64,000 bases of DNA from Nocardia vinacea. GTDB lineage: Bacteria > Actinomycetota > Actinomycetes > Mycobacteriales > Mycobacteriaceae. A program made the translations under genes and the position numbers. The notes under the pieces were generated by a model. It was not told the origin of the DNA. It saw nothing but the letters and a program-made list of their open reading frames with translations, and ran no database searches. Of this stretch, positions 56,279 through 64,000 are shown in pieces (position 1 is the stretch's first letter; each line of letters begins with the position of its first letter). Location of the stretch: the NCBI RefSeq assembly GCF_035920345.1, contig NZ_CP109149.1, forward strand, positions 6,882,001 to 6,946,000, read 5' to 3'.

Positions 56279-56845
56279 CTCGTCGACCACAGGGAGGACA
56301 TCGTCACCGAACGCACCCGTGTGATCGCACGGCTGCGCTGGCATCTGCACGAACTGGACCCGGGCTGGATGCCGCCGGGCAAGCTCGAACGCGCCAGCAC
56401 CTACGACCGCGTAACAGTCCACCTGGCCCAATTCGACGGGCCCGTCGCCCGATTGGCGGTGACACTGGTCGAGCACTGCCGACGACTCACCATCGAGATT
56501 GACGGACTGGCCGACGAAATCGGCCAGCGGATCCATCAGGTCGCGGCGTCACTGTTGGCCATCGTCGGCTGCGCGGACCTGACCGCGGCGAAGATCATCG
56601 GCGAAACCGCCGGCGTCGACCGCTTCCGATCCAAGGACTCCTTCGCCCGCCACAACGGCAGCGCACCACTACCGGTCTGGTCGCCCAACCGCTCGCGACA
56701 TCGCCTGTCCCGCACCGCAAACCGGCAACTCAACGCCGCACTCCACCGCATCGCCCTCACACAGGCACGCTGCGACCCAGACGCACGAGCACTGCTGGCT
56801 GCTTGTATCCGGCGATCTTCTCCAAGGCGCCATTACGCCGCTTGA
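56279..56845 (+). pseudogene. IS110-family transposase, N-terminally truncated
   Basis: 189 codons in frame matching the second half of IS110 transposases: LVDHREDIVTERTRVIARLRWHLHELDP, then the C-terminal Transposase_20 domain LAIVGCADLTAAKIIGETAG with the catalytic Ser region LSRTANRQLNAALHRIA. A TGA directly precedes the frame and the N-terminal DEDD domain is missing. No IS ends could be made out. It separates the NurA operon from the convergent Res operon. Confidence 0.85.
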
Positions 56846-56942
56846 GACCGACGAGTGAGCCTTTCGGGTCTGCGATTGAGACAGCCTCAGCGCACCGCGC
56901 ACCACTGGGCAGGCTCGGACCGTTTGAGGCGCGGGTGGTGTA

Positions 56943-59543
56943 TCAGACTTCGGCGTAGTAGTTGACAGCAAACTGGGAGTTGTAGAACCAGTCGACCGGC
57001 TGGCCGCCGGTCATGACGATGCCCCGTACGTCCTCGTCCTTCAGGTTCAGCATCTTCATTACGTCGCTGACCTTGCTCAGGGCCTCGATTCGGTGGAACG
57101 CGTGACCATGCTCCTCGGCGAATCTGGCAAGCGCCTGAAGCTTGACCAGTGAGTCGTCCAGATGGTGGCCGTGCGGGTCGACGATCGACGCCTTTGCTTC
57201 ACCGTCGACCTCGTGAAAGAAGACGAAGTCCGGATGCATCGAACGCCAGTTGCCGCTCGTCTCATCGCGGTAAGCGATTCCGAGCGAGTCGGCCGTCTGT
57301 CGCGGCGGGTTCCGGTACCACGCGAGTGCGCCGGCACGAGCGATCTCATGCTTGACGATCTCGCCTTCCCAGTCGTTCAACTTCGTGATGGGAGCTTCGC
57401 CGTTCTCGTCCGCCATCAAGTGCAACATCACAAGCTCGGCGCGGCTCAGCTGACCGTCGTCGTCCTCCTCAATGTAGTCCTCAATACGGGTGCGCGGCCG
57501 ACCGAGCCGATCGATTTGAGGGGTCGCAGCGAGCGCGTTGATGTCGCGATACTCCTGTTGGCGATCGTCGGGCAAGTCCTGGATCGCGTCCGCGTGCTCC
57601 TCAAACAGCTCTTCTGCCATCTGGTCGGACTTCTTGTCGACCGCTTCACGCACCTCCGGAACGCAGGCGAGCGCCGCGGCCCGCACGAACGCATCGCGCA
57701 ACGCGTCGTCGCTGTCGTCGTCGTCCGTCAGGTGGTCGACGTAGGCCTGTGCGATATCGGAGCCGAACACCTTGCGTGCGTCCTCGAACGCAGCACGAAT
57801 GGCTCGCTCGTCAGCCTGCTCGACGATGTTGGTGTATTCGACGCTCTTCCCGCCAAACTTCGCCGAGATTTCCTGCAGACGGACCGCCAGCACCTCAGCG
57901 GTAGCCGCCTTCACGCGGGTCTTGTACAGCTCGGCGGACTCGTCGAGCACCCGGTGGATTTGCCTGGTGACCTCAGCCAGTGCTTCCTGGCGCACGCTGT
58001 CAGTCGACAGTGAGAGCGCGAGAGAAGCAAGGCGTTTAACGGGTGACGTGCCGCGCTGGGGAATCGTCATTGACGGCAGGTTGTCCCATACATTCCAGAC
58101 GATCTCTGGGATTACCTTGTTCGGCGTCATGACGCACTCTTCGAGGATCACCTTCCGAGTCGTCGGGTCGGGCACGCCGTCGATCTGGGCGGTCAGCAGC
58201 TTGACGACATCACCAGCGGTCTTGCGGTCGAAAAATGGCAGCAGGCAGTCGACCGAGTTGAGCTCGTCGTCACCCGGGACTCGCCGCGCAAGTGGCGTGC
58301 GCACCATTCGGCCGAGCAGTTGCTGGATGTGGTCGTGATCCTTCGCGGGCCGGAACGACACCAACACCTCGGCACGCGGGCAGTCCCATCCAGTCGAGAT
58401 CGCGTCCTTGGCGATAATCACCCGAACGTGCGTGCGATCCTCGACCACTTGTGGCTCGATCCAGCCAACCTGGTGAGGCCCGAACGTCTGCATCGAGTGT
58501 TCGCCAAGTACGTGCCGGACGGAGTCAGACCCCAGCTCGGGCATCACCTCGAAGATGACGCCAAGCGCCTCGCCTAGCTTGTCGTGGTCTGGGGTGTTAG
58601 GTGCTTGCAGGATCAGCAGCGGCTTGACCACGTCTGGCAACCCCTGCGACTCGCAGTACGTCTGCCACCGCTCGGACGAGTGCTTCAACTTCTTGGCGGC
58701 CCGACGAACCAGGACCATATCGATCGCCTGCGCCTCGGCCGGGATGTCGACCTTCACGACGTCCTTGACTAGTCCCGACTCCTGCACCTGGAAGCCATCG
58801 ACCTGGACAGGCGGCAGATAGCGCCGGTCACCCGACACGTGTGCGTCATCCATCGCTTCCTTGAAGTCGCCGATGGTCGCGGAGATGCCCCAAACGATCG
58901 GCACGGGCGGATAGCCGGCGTGTCCGTTGATGAGGCGCTGAACGATCGTCGACTTGTCGCGGGTCGTCTTCGTGCCGAACCCGCGGTGCGCCTCGTCGAC
59001 GATCAAATAGAGCGTGAGATCAGGATCGCCGATCGTATTGGCGATCGTCTGCCAGATCGTGTATCCCTGCAGGTCGGGCTGGACGGAAGCGTGCATCCCG
59101 TCCAGAACTTCCTCCTCGGCAAAGACCTCGTGGCCACGCGTCAGCAACGACGACTTCGACAGTTTCTGCGTGTTGAGGAAGTACACCTTGCCTGGTTCAA
59201 GCTTCGGCTTCGAGAACGGCGGCTCGATCGTGACAAGGTCCGTCGACACGACCTTGTCGGACGCCTCCATGATGCGGAATCGCGTCTGCTCGTTCAGGTT
59301 CGGATCGTCGGAGAACCAGATGACTACGGCGCCGTCGTCCGGCTCGAAATCAAAGTCGTCATTGCCGTAGAACAGCGACTCGATCACGGCTGACGCGATG
59401 ACAGTCTTGCCAGCGCCCGTGGTGGCGGACAACGAGACTGAAGTGGGGGTAGTCTCGCGCTCTTGGATCGTCTTGGCTCGGTCGAGCGTAGCAAGCATGT
59501 CCTCGAGCGCGGCGCGCTGGTACGGCTTGAGGGTGAACTTCAT
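56943..59543 (-). CDS. Type III-like restriction subunit (SF2 helicase-nuclease)
   Basis: 866 residues. The SF2 helicase starts with LKPYQRAALEDML (Q-like motif), Walker A TTGAGKT (41-47) and DEAH (183-186), with a late motif HIQQLLGRMVRTPLA. A coiled region leads to a C-terminal PD-(D/E)xK-like nuclease: HPDFVFFHE (PD at 771-772) and SIVDPHG (789-792). The third position, normally (E/D)xK, reads D-P-H, so the metal site is a variant. It overlaps the Mod gene by ATGA. Expected to translocate on and cut unmethylated DNA with Mod. Confidence 0.88.
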   Translation of the reverse strand: MKFTLKPYQRAALEDMLATLDRAKTIQERETTPTSVSLSATTGAGKTVIASAVIESLFYGNDDFDFEPDDGAVVIWFSDDPNLNEQTRFRIMEASDKVVSTDLVTIEPPFSKPKLEPGKVYFLNTQKLSKSSLLTRGHEVFAEEEVLDGMHASVQPDLQGYTIWQTIANTIGDPDLTLYLIVDEAHRGFGTKTTRDKSTIVQRLINGHAGYPPVPIVWGISATIGDFKEAMDDAHVSGDRRYLPPVQVDGFQVQESGLVKDVVKVDIPAEAQAIDMVLVRRAAKKLKHSSERWQTYCESQGLPDVVKPLLILQAPNTPDHDKLGEALGVIFEVMPELGSDSVRHVLGEHSMQTFGPHQVGWIEPQVVEDRTHVRVIIAKDAISTGWDCPRAEVLVSFRPAKDHDHIQQLLGRMVRTPLARRVPGDDELNSVDCLLPFFDRKTAGDVVKLLTAQIDGVPDPTTRKVILEECVMTPNKVIPEIVWNVWDNLPSMTIPQRGTSPVKRLASLALSLSTDSVRQEALAEVTRQIHRVLDESAELYKTRVKAATAEVLAVRLQEISAKFGGKSVEYTNIVEQADERAIRAAFEDARKVFGSDIAQAYVDHLTDDDDSDDALRDAFVRAAALACVPEVREAVDKKSDQMAEELFEEHADAIQDLPDDRQQEYRDINALAATPQIDRLGRPRTRIEDYIEEDDDGQLSRAELVMLHLMADENGEAPITKLNDWEGEIVKHEIARAGALAWYRNPPRQTADSLGIAYRDETSGNWRSMHPDFVFFHEVDGEAKASIVDPHGHHLDDSLVKLQALARFAEEHGHAFHRIEALSKVSDVMKMLNLKDEDVRGIVMTGGQPVDWFYNSQFAVNYYAEV

Positions 59544-61663
59544 CGTGCGGCCCTCCCGGCCTCGATCTCGAAGTTGCGCAGGTAGGACGAGTACAGGCGA
59601 ACCGGTTCGATGTGGTCGGGCAACTGCCGAACCATGGCCTCGAACAGGCGATCTTCGTCCGTGACGACGAACGCGTGGGTGAGACCGTCCTGAGCCTCGA
59701 CCGCCTTAATGAATGCTTCGCTCAAGTCCAAATTCGCGATCACGCCGTACACCTCACCCACATCCCAACCGGACACGATGTCGTCGATACGTCGTCCCCT
59801 GGATCCTGCTCGAAGCCATAGGAACGGGGCGATCTTCGCGAACTCACGGTTGGACGACACACGCATCGCAGACTCGTAGGTGAGTGTAAAGAACTCGACG
59901 TTCTCGTTGAAACCGTCCGACATCGGGAACTCGTCGGTGAACTTGTAGTCGCCCATGATTGGGGTTCCGTCAGGTGTCGTGCCGCTGATCGCTGCGGTGA
60001 TCCTGGGCTTGGTGATGTAGTCACAAATACCCTGCGTTTCCCAGCCCACATCGCCCGGCCGGAGACCACGCTTTCGGAGGGTCTTCTGCTCTTCGGCGCT
60101 AACCTCGTTGTTAGTGATCGAGATGGAACGACGATTGCCTCCGTCCTGCTTGTTCAATCGCACCACCGCATGCGCCGTGGTGCCGGAGCCAGCGAAGAAG
60201 TCCAGCACAACGGCATCAGGCTTTGATTTGAGCACGTGCGACAAAGAATCTTCTACCGCGAACAGCGATTTCGGGAATGGAAACCTCCGTCCGGGGATCA
60301 GCTCGCGGAGCACCTGCGTACCGCCACGCTGGGCATCGTGTGCAGCGTGGTTCCAATGAGTTGTCGGCATGACGACTCGTCCGGTGACGTACTCTGCAAC
60401 GACCGAACCGTCTTCTGCTCGTGCGGTCACACGGGCCGCGCCAGTGCCAATGTCGGAGATGATGCCAGCAGTCAAGTACGAAATGACAAACTGCTGCGGC
60501 TCCGTGGGTTTCGGGCGACCGACCCGGATGTATCCTTCAGCAAGTCGCTTACGTGCGGCATCGGGAGTGAGACCCCAGTTCATCTCTGTACCGTCAGGCC
60601 GGATTGGGAAAACAGATACACAGCCAGGAACAAGGGGGGAAGTTTCCCGGTCCACTCCGTGAGCGAGCGGCTCTCCAATTTCCCGGATTCGACGGCTCTC
60701 CGTATCAACATAAATCGGGTAGAATTGTGCGGTTCCGCCTTTAGCGGTACCGCGTCGCGAAGCAAAGTCACTGCGGCGAAGTGTGTCCCAAACCACCCCC
60801 TTAGCCTCTTCTTCTCGTTGCTGCGGCAAGATTGCACACACGCCAAAGCGTGCATAGAAGATGTACTCGTCGGTTCGGCTGAACTCAGTTGATCGACCTG
60901 CGCCTGCGGGATTGATGACTGACGAAATCATCTGTATGGAGGCTTCCGGAAACGTCTGTTCCAGCAGCAGCCCCAGCCGCAGGTACTCCTTCTCATCAAT
61001 GGTGACGATGAGCACCGAGTCGTCGGGGTTCAGCAACTCCTTCGCAAGCAACAGACGGCGCTCCATGAACGCTAGCCACTTCGAGTGGCGATAGTGGTCG
61101 TCGGACTCGACGTAGTCGTTGTTGTACTTCCAGTCCTTCGCCCCGGTGTTGTAGGGCGGGTCGATGTAGATGCAGTCGACTCTCCCACGATGGGTAAACA
61201 GCAGCGCTTGGAGCGCGTGGTAGTTCTCGGAGTTGATGACGGTGTGGAACGGCTTGTCACCCCCGCGTTCGACCCTGCCGGTGGAGACTAGGCCCGGGTA
61301 GATGGGATCACGGAACTCGGCGACGACGACGAGGTCGTTCGCGAGCACGGACGACACCTCGTCGGGGTCGTCCACCGCCACAACGTCAGCCCACCGCTCG
61401 CCGTCTTCGGTGTAGATCTTCGCGACCCGGTAGAGACGTTCGTTCTCCTTTTTCGGCATTTCGCCGCAGTCCGGGAGGATACGTACCTTGTCGTTCTTGC
61501 GTACGGGCCTACCCGGCAGCTCGACTGCCTCGGGGACGTGCCGCTCGAAGTTCAGTCCGAACGCGCGGCGGTCTGCGAGCGCGTTGGTTTCGCGCTGCAG
61601 ATCTTTCGCCAACTGGGGGTCAGTGTTGGCGACTTGGCGGAGGAGGTCGTTGAGGCGTGACAC
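59540..61663 (-). CDS. Type III-like DNA methyltransferase (Mod)
   Basis: 707 residues from GTG 61,663 (AAGGAAG upstream); the longer frame from 61,867 would overlap the helicase gene by 190 bases and is rejected. The order of motifs is that of the beta class used by type III Mod proteins: catalytic CIYIDPPYNTG (DPPY at 168-171) before the AdoMet loop VLDFFAGSGTTAHAV (490-496). The 300 residues between hold the likely target-recognition part. Methylates adenine in an asymmetric site and, with Res, forms the restriction complex. Confidence 0.91.
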   Translation of the reverse strand: MSRLNDLLRQVANTDPQLAKDLQRETNALADRRAFGLNFERHVPEAVELPGRPVRKNDKVRILPDCGEMPKKENERLYRVAKIYTEDGERWADVVAVDDPDEVSSVLANDLVVVAEFRDPIYPGLVSTGRVERGGDKPFHTVINSENYHALQALLFTHRGRVDCIYIDPPYNTGAKDWKYNNDYVESDDHYRHSKWLAFMERRLLLAKELLNPDDSVLIVTIDEKEYLRLGLLLEQTFPEASIQMISSVINPAGAGRSTEFSRTDEYIFYARFGVCAILPQQREEEAKGVVWDTLRRSDFASRRGTAKGGTAQFYPIYVDTESRRIREIGEPLAHGVDRETSPLVPGCVSVFPIRPDGTEMNWGLTPDAARKRLAEGYIRVGRPKPTEPQQFVISYLTAGIISDIGTGAARVTARAEDGSVVAEYVTGRVVMPTTHWNHAAHDAQRGGTQVLRELIPGRRFPFPKSLFAVEDSLSHVLKSKPDAVVLDFFAGSGTTAHAVVRLNKQDGGNRRSISITNNEVSAEEQKTLRKRGLRPGDVGWETQGICDYITKPRITAAISGTTPDGTPIMGDYKFTDEFPMSDGFNENVEFFTLTYESAMRVSSNREFAKIAPFLWLRAGSRGRRIDDIVSGWDVGEVYGVIANLDLSEAFIKAVEAQDGLTHAFVVTDEDRLFEAMVRQLPDHIEPVRLYSSYLRNFEIEAGRAAR

Positions 61664-61677
61664 GTGTCGATTCTTCC

Positions 61678-63177
61678 TTACGAATCCGGTGAGACTGTGA
61701 CGGTCCCCCGCGCAAACGAGGCAAGGATGCGCTGGTGGGTCTGGCGTGGTAGATGGCGATTGCCCGGCTCGCCGAACGGGGTGCCCGGTCGAGCAGGAGC
61801 CTCCTGAAGCAGCTTGTCGAGGCCGGGGCGCGACACCATCAGCAACCCGTGGGTGGCGCGCGTGCACGTGACTGCGAGGCGGCCGAATGCCGAATTGAAC
61901 TCATCCAGCTCGGACGCGCCGGTGAGTGGGTGGATGGCGATCGTGATGCCGTTCGTCTGCCCCTGCCATGAGTCGACCGTGGAGGCGATCAGGTCGGACG
62001 CGATCAGGTTATGTTTAGCGCTGAGGCGGGCGACGGCGTCGGCGGCGTCGTCAACCGCTTGGTTGCGGGTGGCGAGAATGGCGATGAGGGTGTTGGCTGG
62101 GGCAGAGCCAGGGCGGTCCACATTGGTCTTGCCGCTCGGTGTTCCGTCGTCGTTGTAGACCTGCTCGAAGAGGGCAAACCCGGCTGCGAACAGGCCGTCG
62201 AGAAGAGTCTCGACGAACTCGATGAGCGGCAGGTCGACATCGGCGGCTTCGGCGTCGGGCAGCCCGTCGACTTCAAGGAGCGTAGGGACTCCCGTGGCGA
62301 CGGACTCCCACACGGCCTTCGCCGGGCCGGACAGGTGGCCCAGCTCGATTGCACGGTCGCCAGGTGCGGCAACGCAGTTGAGCGACTCGAACTCGGGGTA
62401 GAACGCGCGCCACAAGCCCAGTTGCTCGCCGGTCGGACGCCAGACCGCGGGCAGTTCGGTCGTCCACGTCTTGGTGTCGTCCCCGTCGTAGGAGGTCGGC
62501 CAGGCGCGGTAAGGGTTGAAGCCGGGGTCGCCACGCCACGGGTTTTCCGCGATCTCCAGTGGCGGCAGCTGGCCGACGTCGCCGACACCGACATGGATGG
62601 GTGCGGTGTAGGTGATCCTGTCGAACAGGTGATGCGGCAGTTGCCATGCCTCGTCGACGAACAGGACGTCGAAGCGGTGGTCGCCATGGAAGGCGGACCC
62701 GAAGTGGTTCGAAACGTACTGGCGAGTCATTCCGAACATGTGGGTCGTAGTCAGCACCACGGGCACGTCCTGGGGAATCGCCTTCACGGAGTCGACGACC
62801 ATAGCCGACGCCTTGACCCAGTCCGGCACGTCATTGAGGACGCGCGTGGACGCCCAGAGCCACACGCGGTCCTTGCCGACTTCGTCCCCGAGGGACGCGG
62901 CGAGTGGCCAAAGCTGCCGGTTCTGGAAGGCAGTCACGGCGACGCGCAGGCACTGGGGCTGAGCGATAACATCGCGGACGAGACCGCGCAACAGGAACGA
63001 CTTGCCCGCACCGGCGGCGGCTTTCAGCAGGATGCGCTGGACGTCGGAGCTGCCGTTAAGCGCGTCGAGGAGCTGTCCCTTGGCGAACTTGGCCGCGGCC
63101 TCGTTCTGGGCCGCGGCGCGCGAGTGGTGACAGGCGTCAGTAGCGACGAGCAACGGTGATTTGAACGTGACGGTCAT
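61678..63177 (-). CDS. SF1-type helicase/ATPase of the Mod-Res operon
   Basis: 499 residues. P loop KAAAGAGKS (52-60), Walker B FVDEAWQL (DEAW 175-178), the SF1 motif III GDVGQLPPLEI, and an arginine-finger motif VI TCTRATHGLLMV near the C terminus. This is a helicase core without an obvious nuclease or partner domain, related to UvrD/Upf1-like or DUF2075-type ATPases. Not a usual part of type III restriction systems. It lies 14 bases before Mod and 3 bases after the unknown gene, so it belongs to the same transcript. Confidence 0.87.
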   Translation of the reverse strand: MTVTFKSPLLVATDACHHSRAAAQNEAAAKFAKGQLLDALNGSSDVQRILLKAAAGAGKSFLLRGLVRDVIAQPQCLRVAVTAFQNRQLWPLAASLGDEVGKDRVWLWASTRVLNDVPDWVKASAMVVDSVKAIPQDVPVVLTTTHMFGMTRQYVSNHFGSAFHGDHRFDVLFVDEAWQLPHHLFDRITYTAPIHVGVGDVGQLPPLEIAENPWRGDPGFNPYRAWPTSYDGDDTKTWTTELPAVWRPTGEQLGLWRAFYPEFESLNCVAAPGDRAIELGHLSGPAKAVWESVATGVPTLLEVDGLPDAEAADVDLPLIEFVETLLDGLFAAGFALFEQVYNDDGTPSGKTNVDRPGSAPANTLIAILATRNQAVDDAADAVARLSAKHNLIASDLIASTVDSWQGQTNGITIAIHPLTGASELDEFNSAFGRLAVTCTRATHGLLMVSRPGLDKLLQEAPARPGTPFGEPGNRHLPRQTHQRILASFARGTVTVSPDS

Positions 63178-63180
63178 TGG

Positions 63181-64000
63181 CTACTCCACGTCGTCCATCG
63201 TCAGGTCCTCGGGCGGTTGCTCGGCCGGCCGGTCGGCCGGGTTGGGCAGGCTCTCGTCAGCGGCGTTGACATCGAACGCGTCCGAGTCGATCACCGGCGG
63301 CCACACCTGCGGGTTGAGCTCACCGCGAGCGCGGCGGCCTGCAAGAATGTCAGACCACTCGGCCTCCGACGTCTCGTGAGGCTTGCAGCACCACTGGTGG
63401 TTTGCGGGGGCGTCGATAAACGAGTCGGGTGTGCATGTCTGCTTCGGCGCGGACGACGAGTCGACGCTCGGCTTCTCCACATTCAGCCACACGTCGCCCT
63501 TGTTGGTGGAGAACCACGAGAAGTCTGCGACGATCAACTCGTCGCCGACGGCGAACCCAGGGTCGTGGTGGGGTGCCCATGTGTAATGGCGAAGCGGTGC
63601 CCCGGTGGCCGCGAGCTCGCCGATGGGCATATGGGAGACCTTGAAGCTGCCCTTCTGGGCCTGGAGGGTCACGTCCTCGGCCTCTACTAGGGCGTAGCCG
63701 TTCAAGTGGAGCGCCACGATGCGCGACTCGTCGCCAATGCGACGGGAGTCGACTTCGAGGGTAAGCGGGTCGTCGATAACGACGCGAGCCAGTGCGAGTT
63801 GTCTGGTGCCCGCGTCCTGGGCAGCGTCGTAGGCGGCGAGCGGGTTCGTCAGGACGGTCACTTGTGCGTCGAACTTGTCGTCCGCTTCGAGCAGCGGCAC
63901 CGCGTCGTTGCGCCACCAGCGGGTGGTGCGACCGAACCGGACGAGGTCGAACGCATGCAAGTTGAGGCGTCGACGCCAGACGCGCTGGGCGTCGGCCTCC
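63181..64000 (-). CDS. Unidentified protein of the Mod-Res operon (5' part beyond the window)
   Basis: The minus-strand frame is open to the window's edge, so only the last 272 residues are seen; the TTG at 63,960 is internal. Visible parts have a beta-rich look (RIVALHLNGYALVEAEDVTL), an aromatic HYTWAPHHDPGF segment, and a Trp/Cys/His cluster (CTPDSFIDAPANHQWCCKPHET) that could bind a metal. The acidic Pro-rich end follows NPADRPAEQPPED. It is three bases from the helicase gene. I do not recognise the family. Confidence 0.75.
   Translation of the reverse strand, partial: EADAQRVWRRRLNLHAFDLVRFGRTTRWWRNDAVPLLEADDKFDAQVTVLTNPLAAYDAAQDAGTRQLALARVVIDDPLTLEVDSRRIGDESRIVALHLNGYALVEAEDVTLQAQKGSFKVSHMPIGELAATGAPLRHYTWAPHHDPGFAVGDELIVADFSWFSTNKGDVWLNVEKPSVDSSSAPKQTCTPDSFIDAPANHQWCCKPHETSEAEWSDILAGRRARGELNPQVWPPVIDSDAFDVNAADESLPNPADRPAEQPPEDLTMDDVE

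Overview
The window is high-GC actinobacterial DNA, most likely from a mycolic-acid actinomycete such as Nocardia. Supporting signs are a mycolyltransferase-like esterase, a mycothiol-dependent isomerase-family protein, an Ltp3-like steroid thiolase behind a KstR-like operator, a 77-bp MIRU-like spacer inside an operon, and many ATGA/GTGA stop-start overlaps. No rRNA, intact tRNA, CRISPR array, integrase or replication origin was seen.

Bases 1-25,500 look like ordinary chromosome. A family-5 (peptide-type) ABC importer operon fills 1-9.3 kb: two permeases, a fused double ATPase, three tandem paralogous binding lipoproteins and a small membrane protein. It is followed by a FadR-type regulator, a fatty-acid-hydroxylase-like protein, a TetR/AhpD-like divergent pair with three operator copies, a copper operon (CsoR-type promoter, secreted His-rich protein, CopA), a MerR/DinB-like pair, a RibD/DHFR-like enzyme, an Ag85-like esterase, a molybdate operon (HTH-Mop regulator, modA, modB, modC) and a receptor Ser/Thr kinase.

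At 25,519 and again at 49,619 the 3' end of a tRNA (Gly-like, then Ile-like) is joined to the same roughly 90-base arm. The two copies lie exactly 24,100 bases apart in the same orientation. Each looks like the left end of an element integrated in a tRNA gene.

The stretch 25.6-49.6 kb is a patchwork of small metabolic and regulatory genes: serine hydrolase, MerR, CYTH, methyltransferase, NUDIX, a degenerate EF-G-like protein, DUF35 plus Ltp3, PPOX, aldo/keto reductase, CAP, ArsR-SRPBCC-DHFR, alpha/beta hydrolase, FMN reductase, GNAT and LysR. It also holds much decay: a NUDIX pseudogene, an IS1634-type remnant, a frameshifted hydrolase, an ECF41 sigma-factor pseudogene and a DUF234 ATPase fragment.

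The stretch 49.6-64 kb is a defence-type island. It carries a VapBC45-like toxin-antitoxin pair, then a tightly packed DNA adenine methylase - HerA ATPase - NurA nuclease operon. After an IS110 relic it carries a convergent operon on the minus strand: an unidentified protein cut by the window edge, an SF1 helicase, a type III-like Mod methyltransferase and a Res helicase-nuclease. In both operons a modifying enzyme is coupled to a motor and a nuclease, so each is a candidate restriction or anti-phage system. The methylase-HerA-NurA trio and the four-gene Mod/Res/SF1/unknown operon are the most interesting content here.
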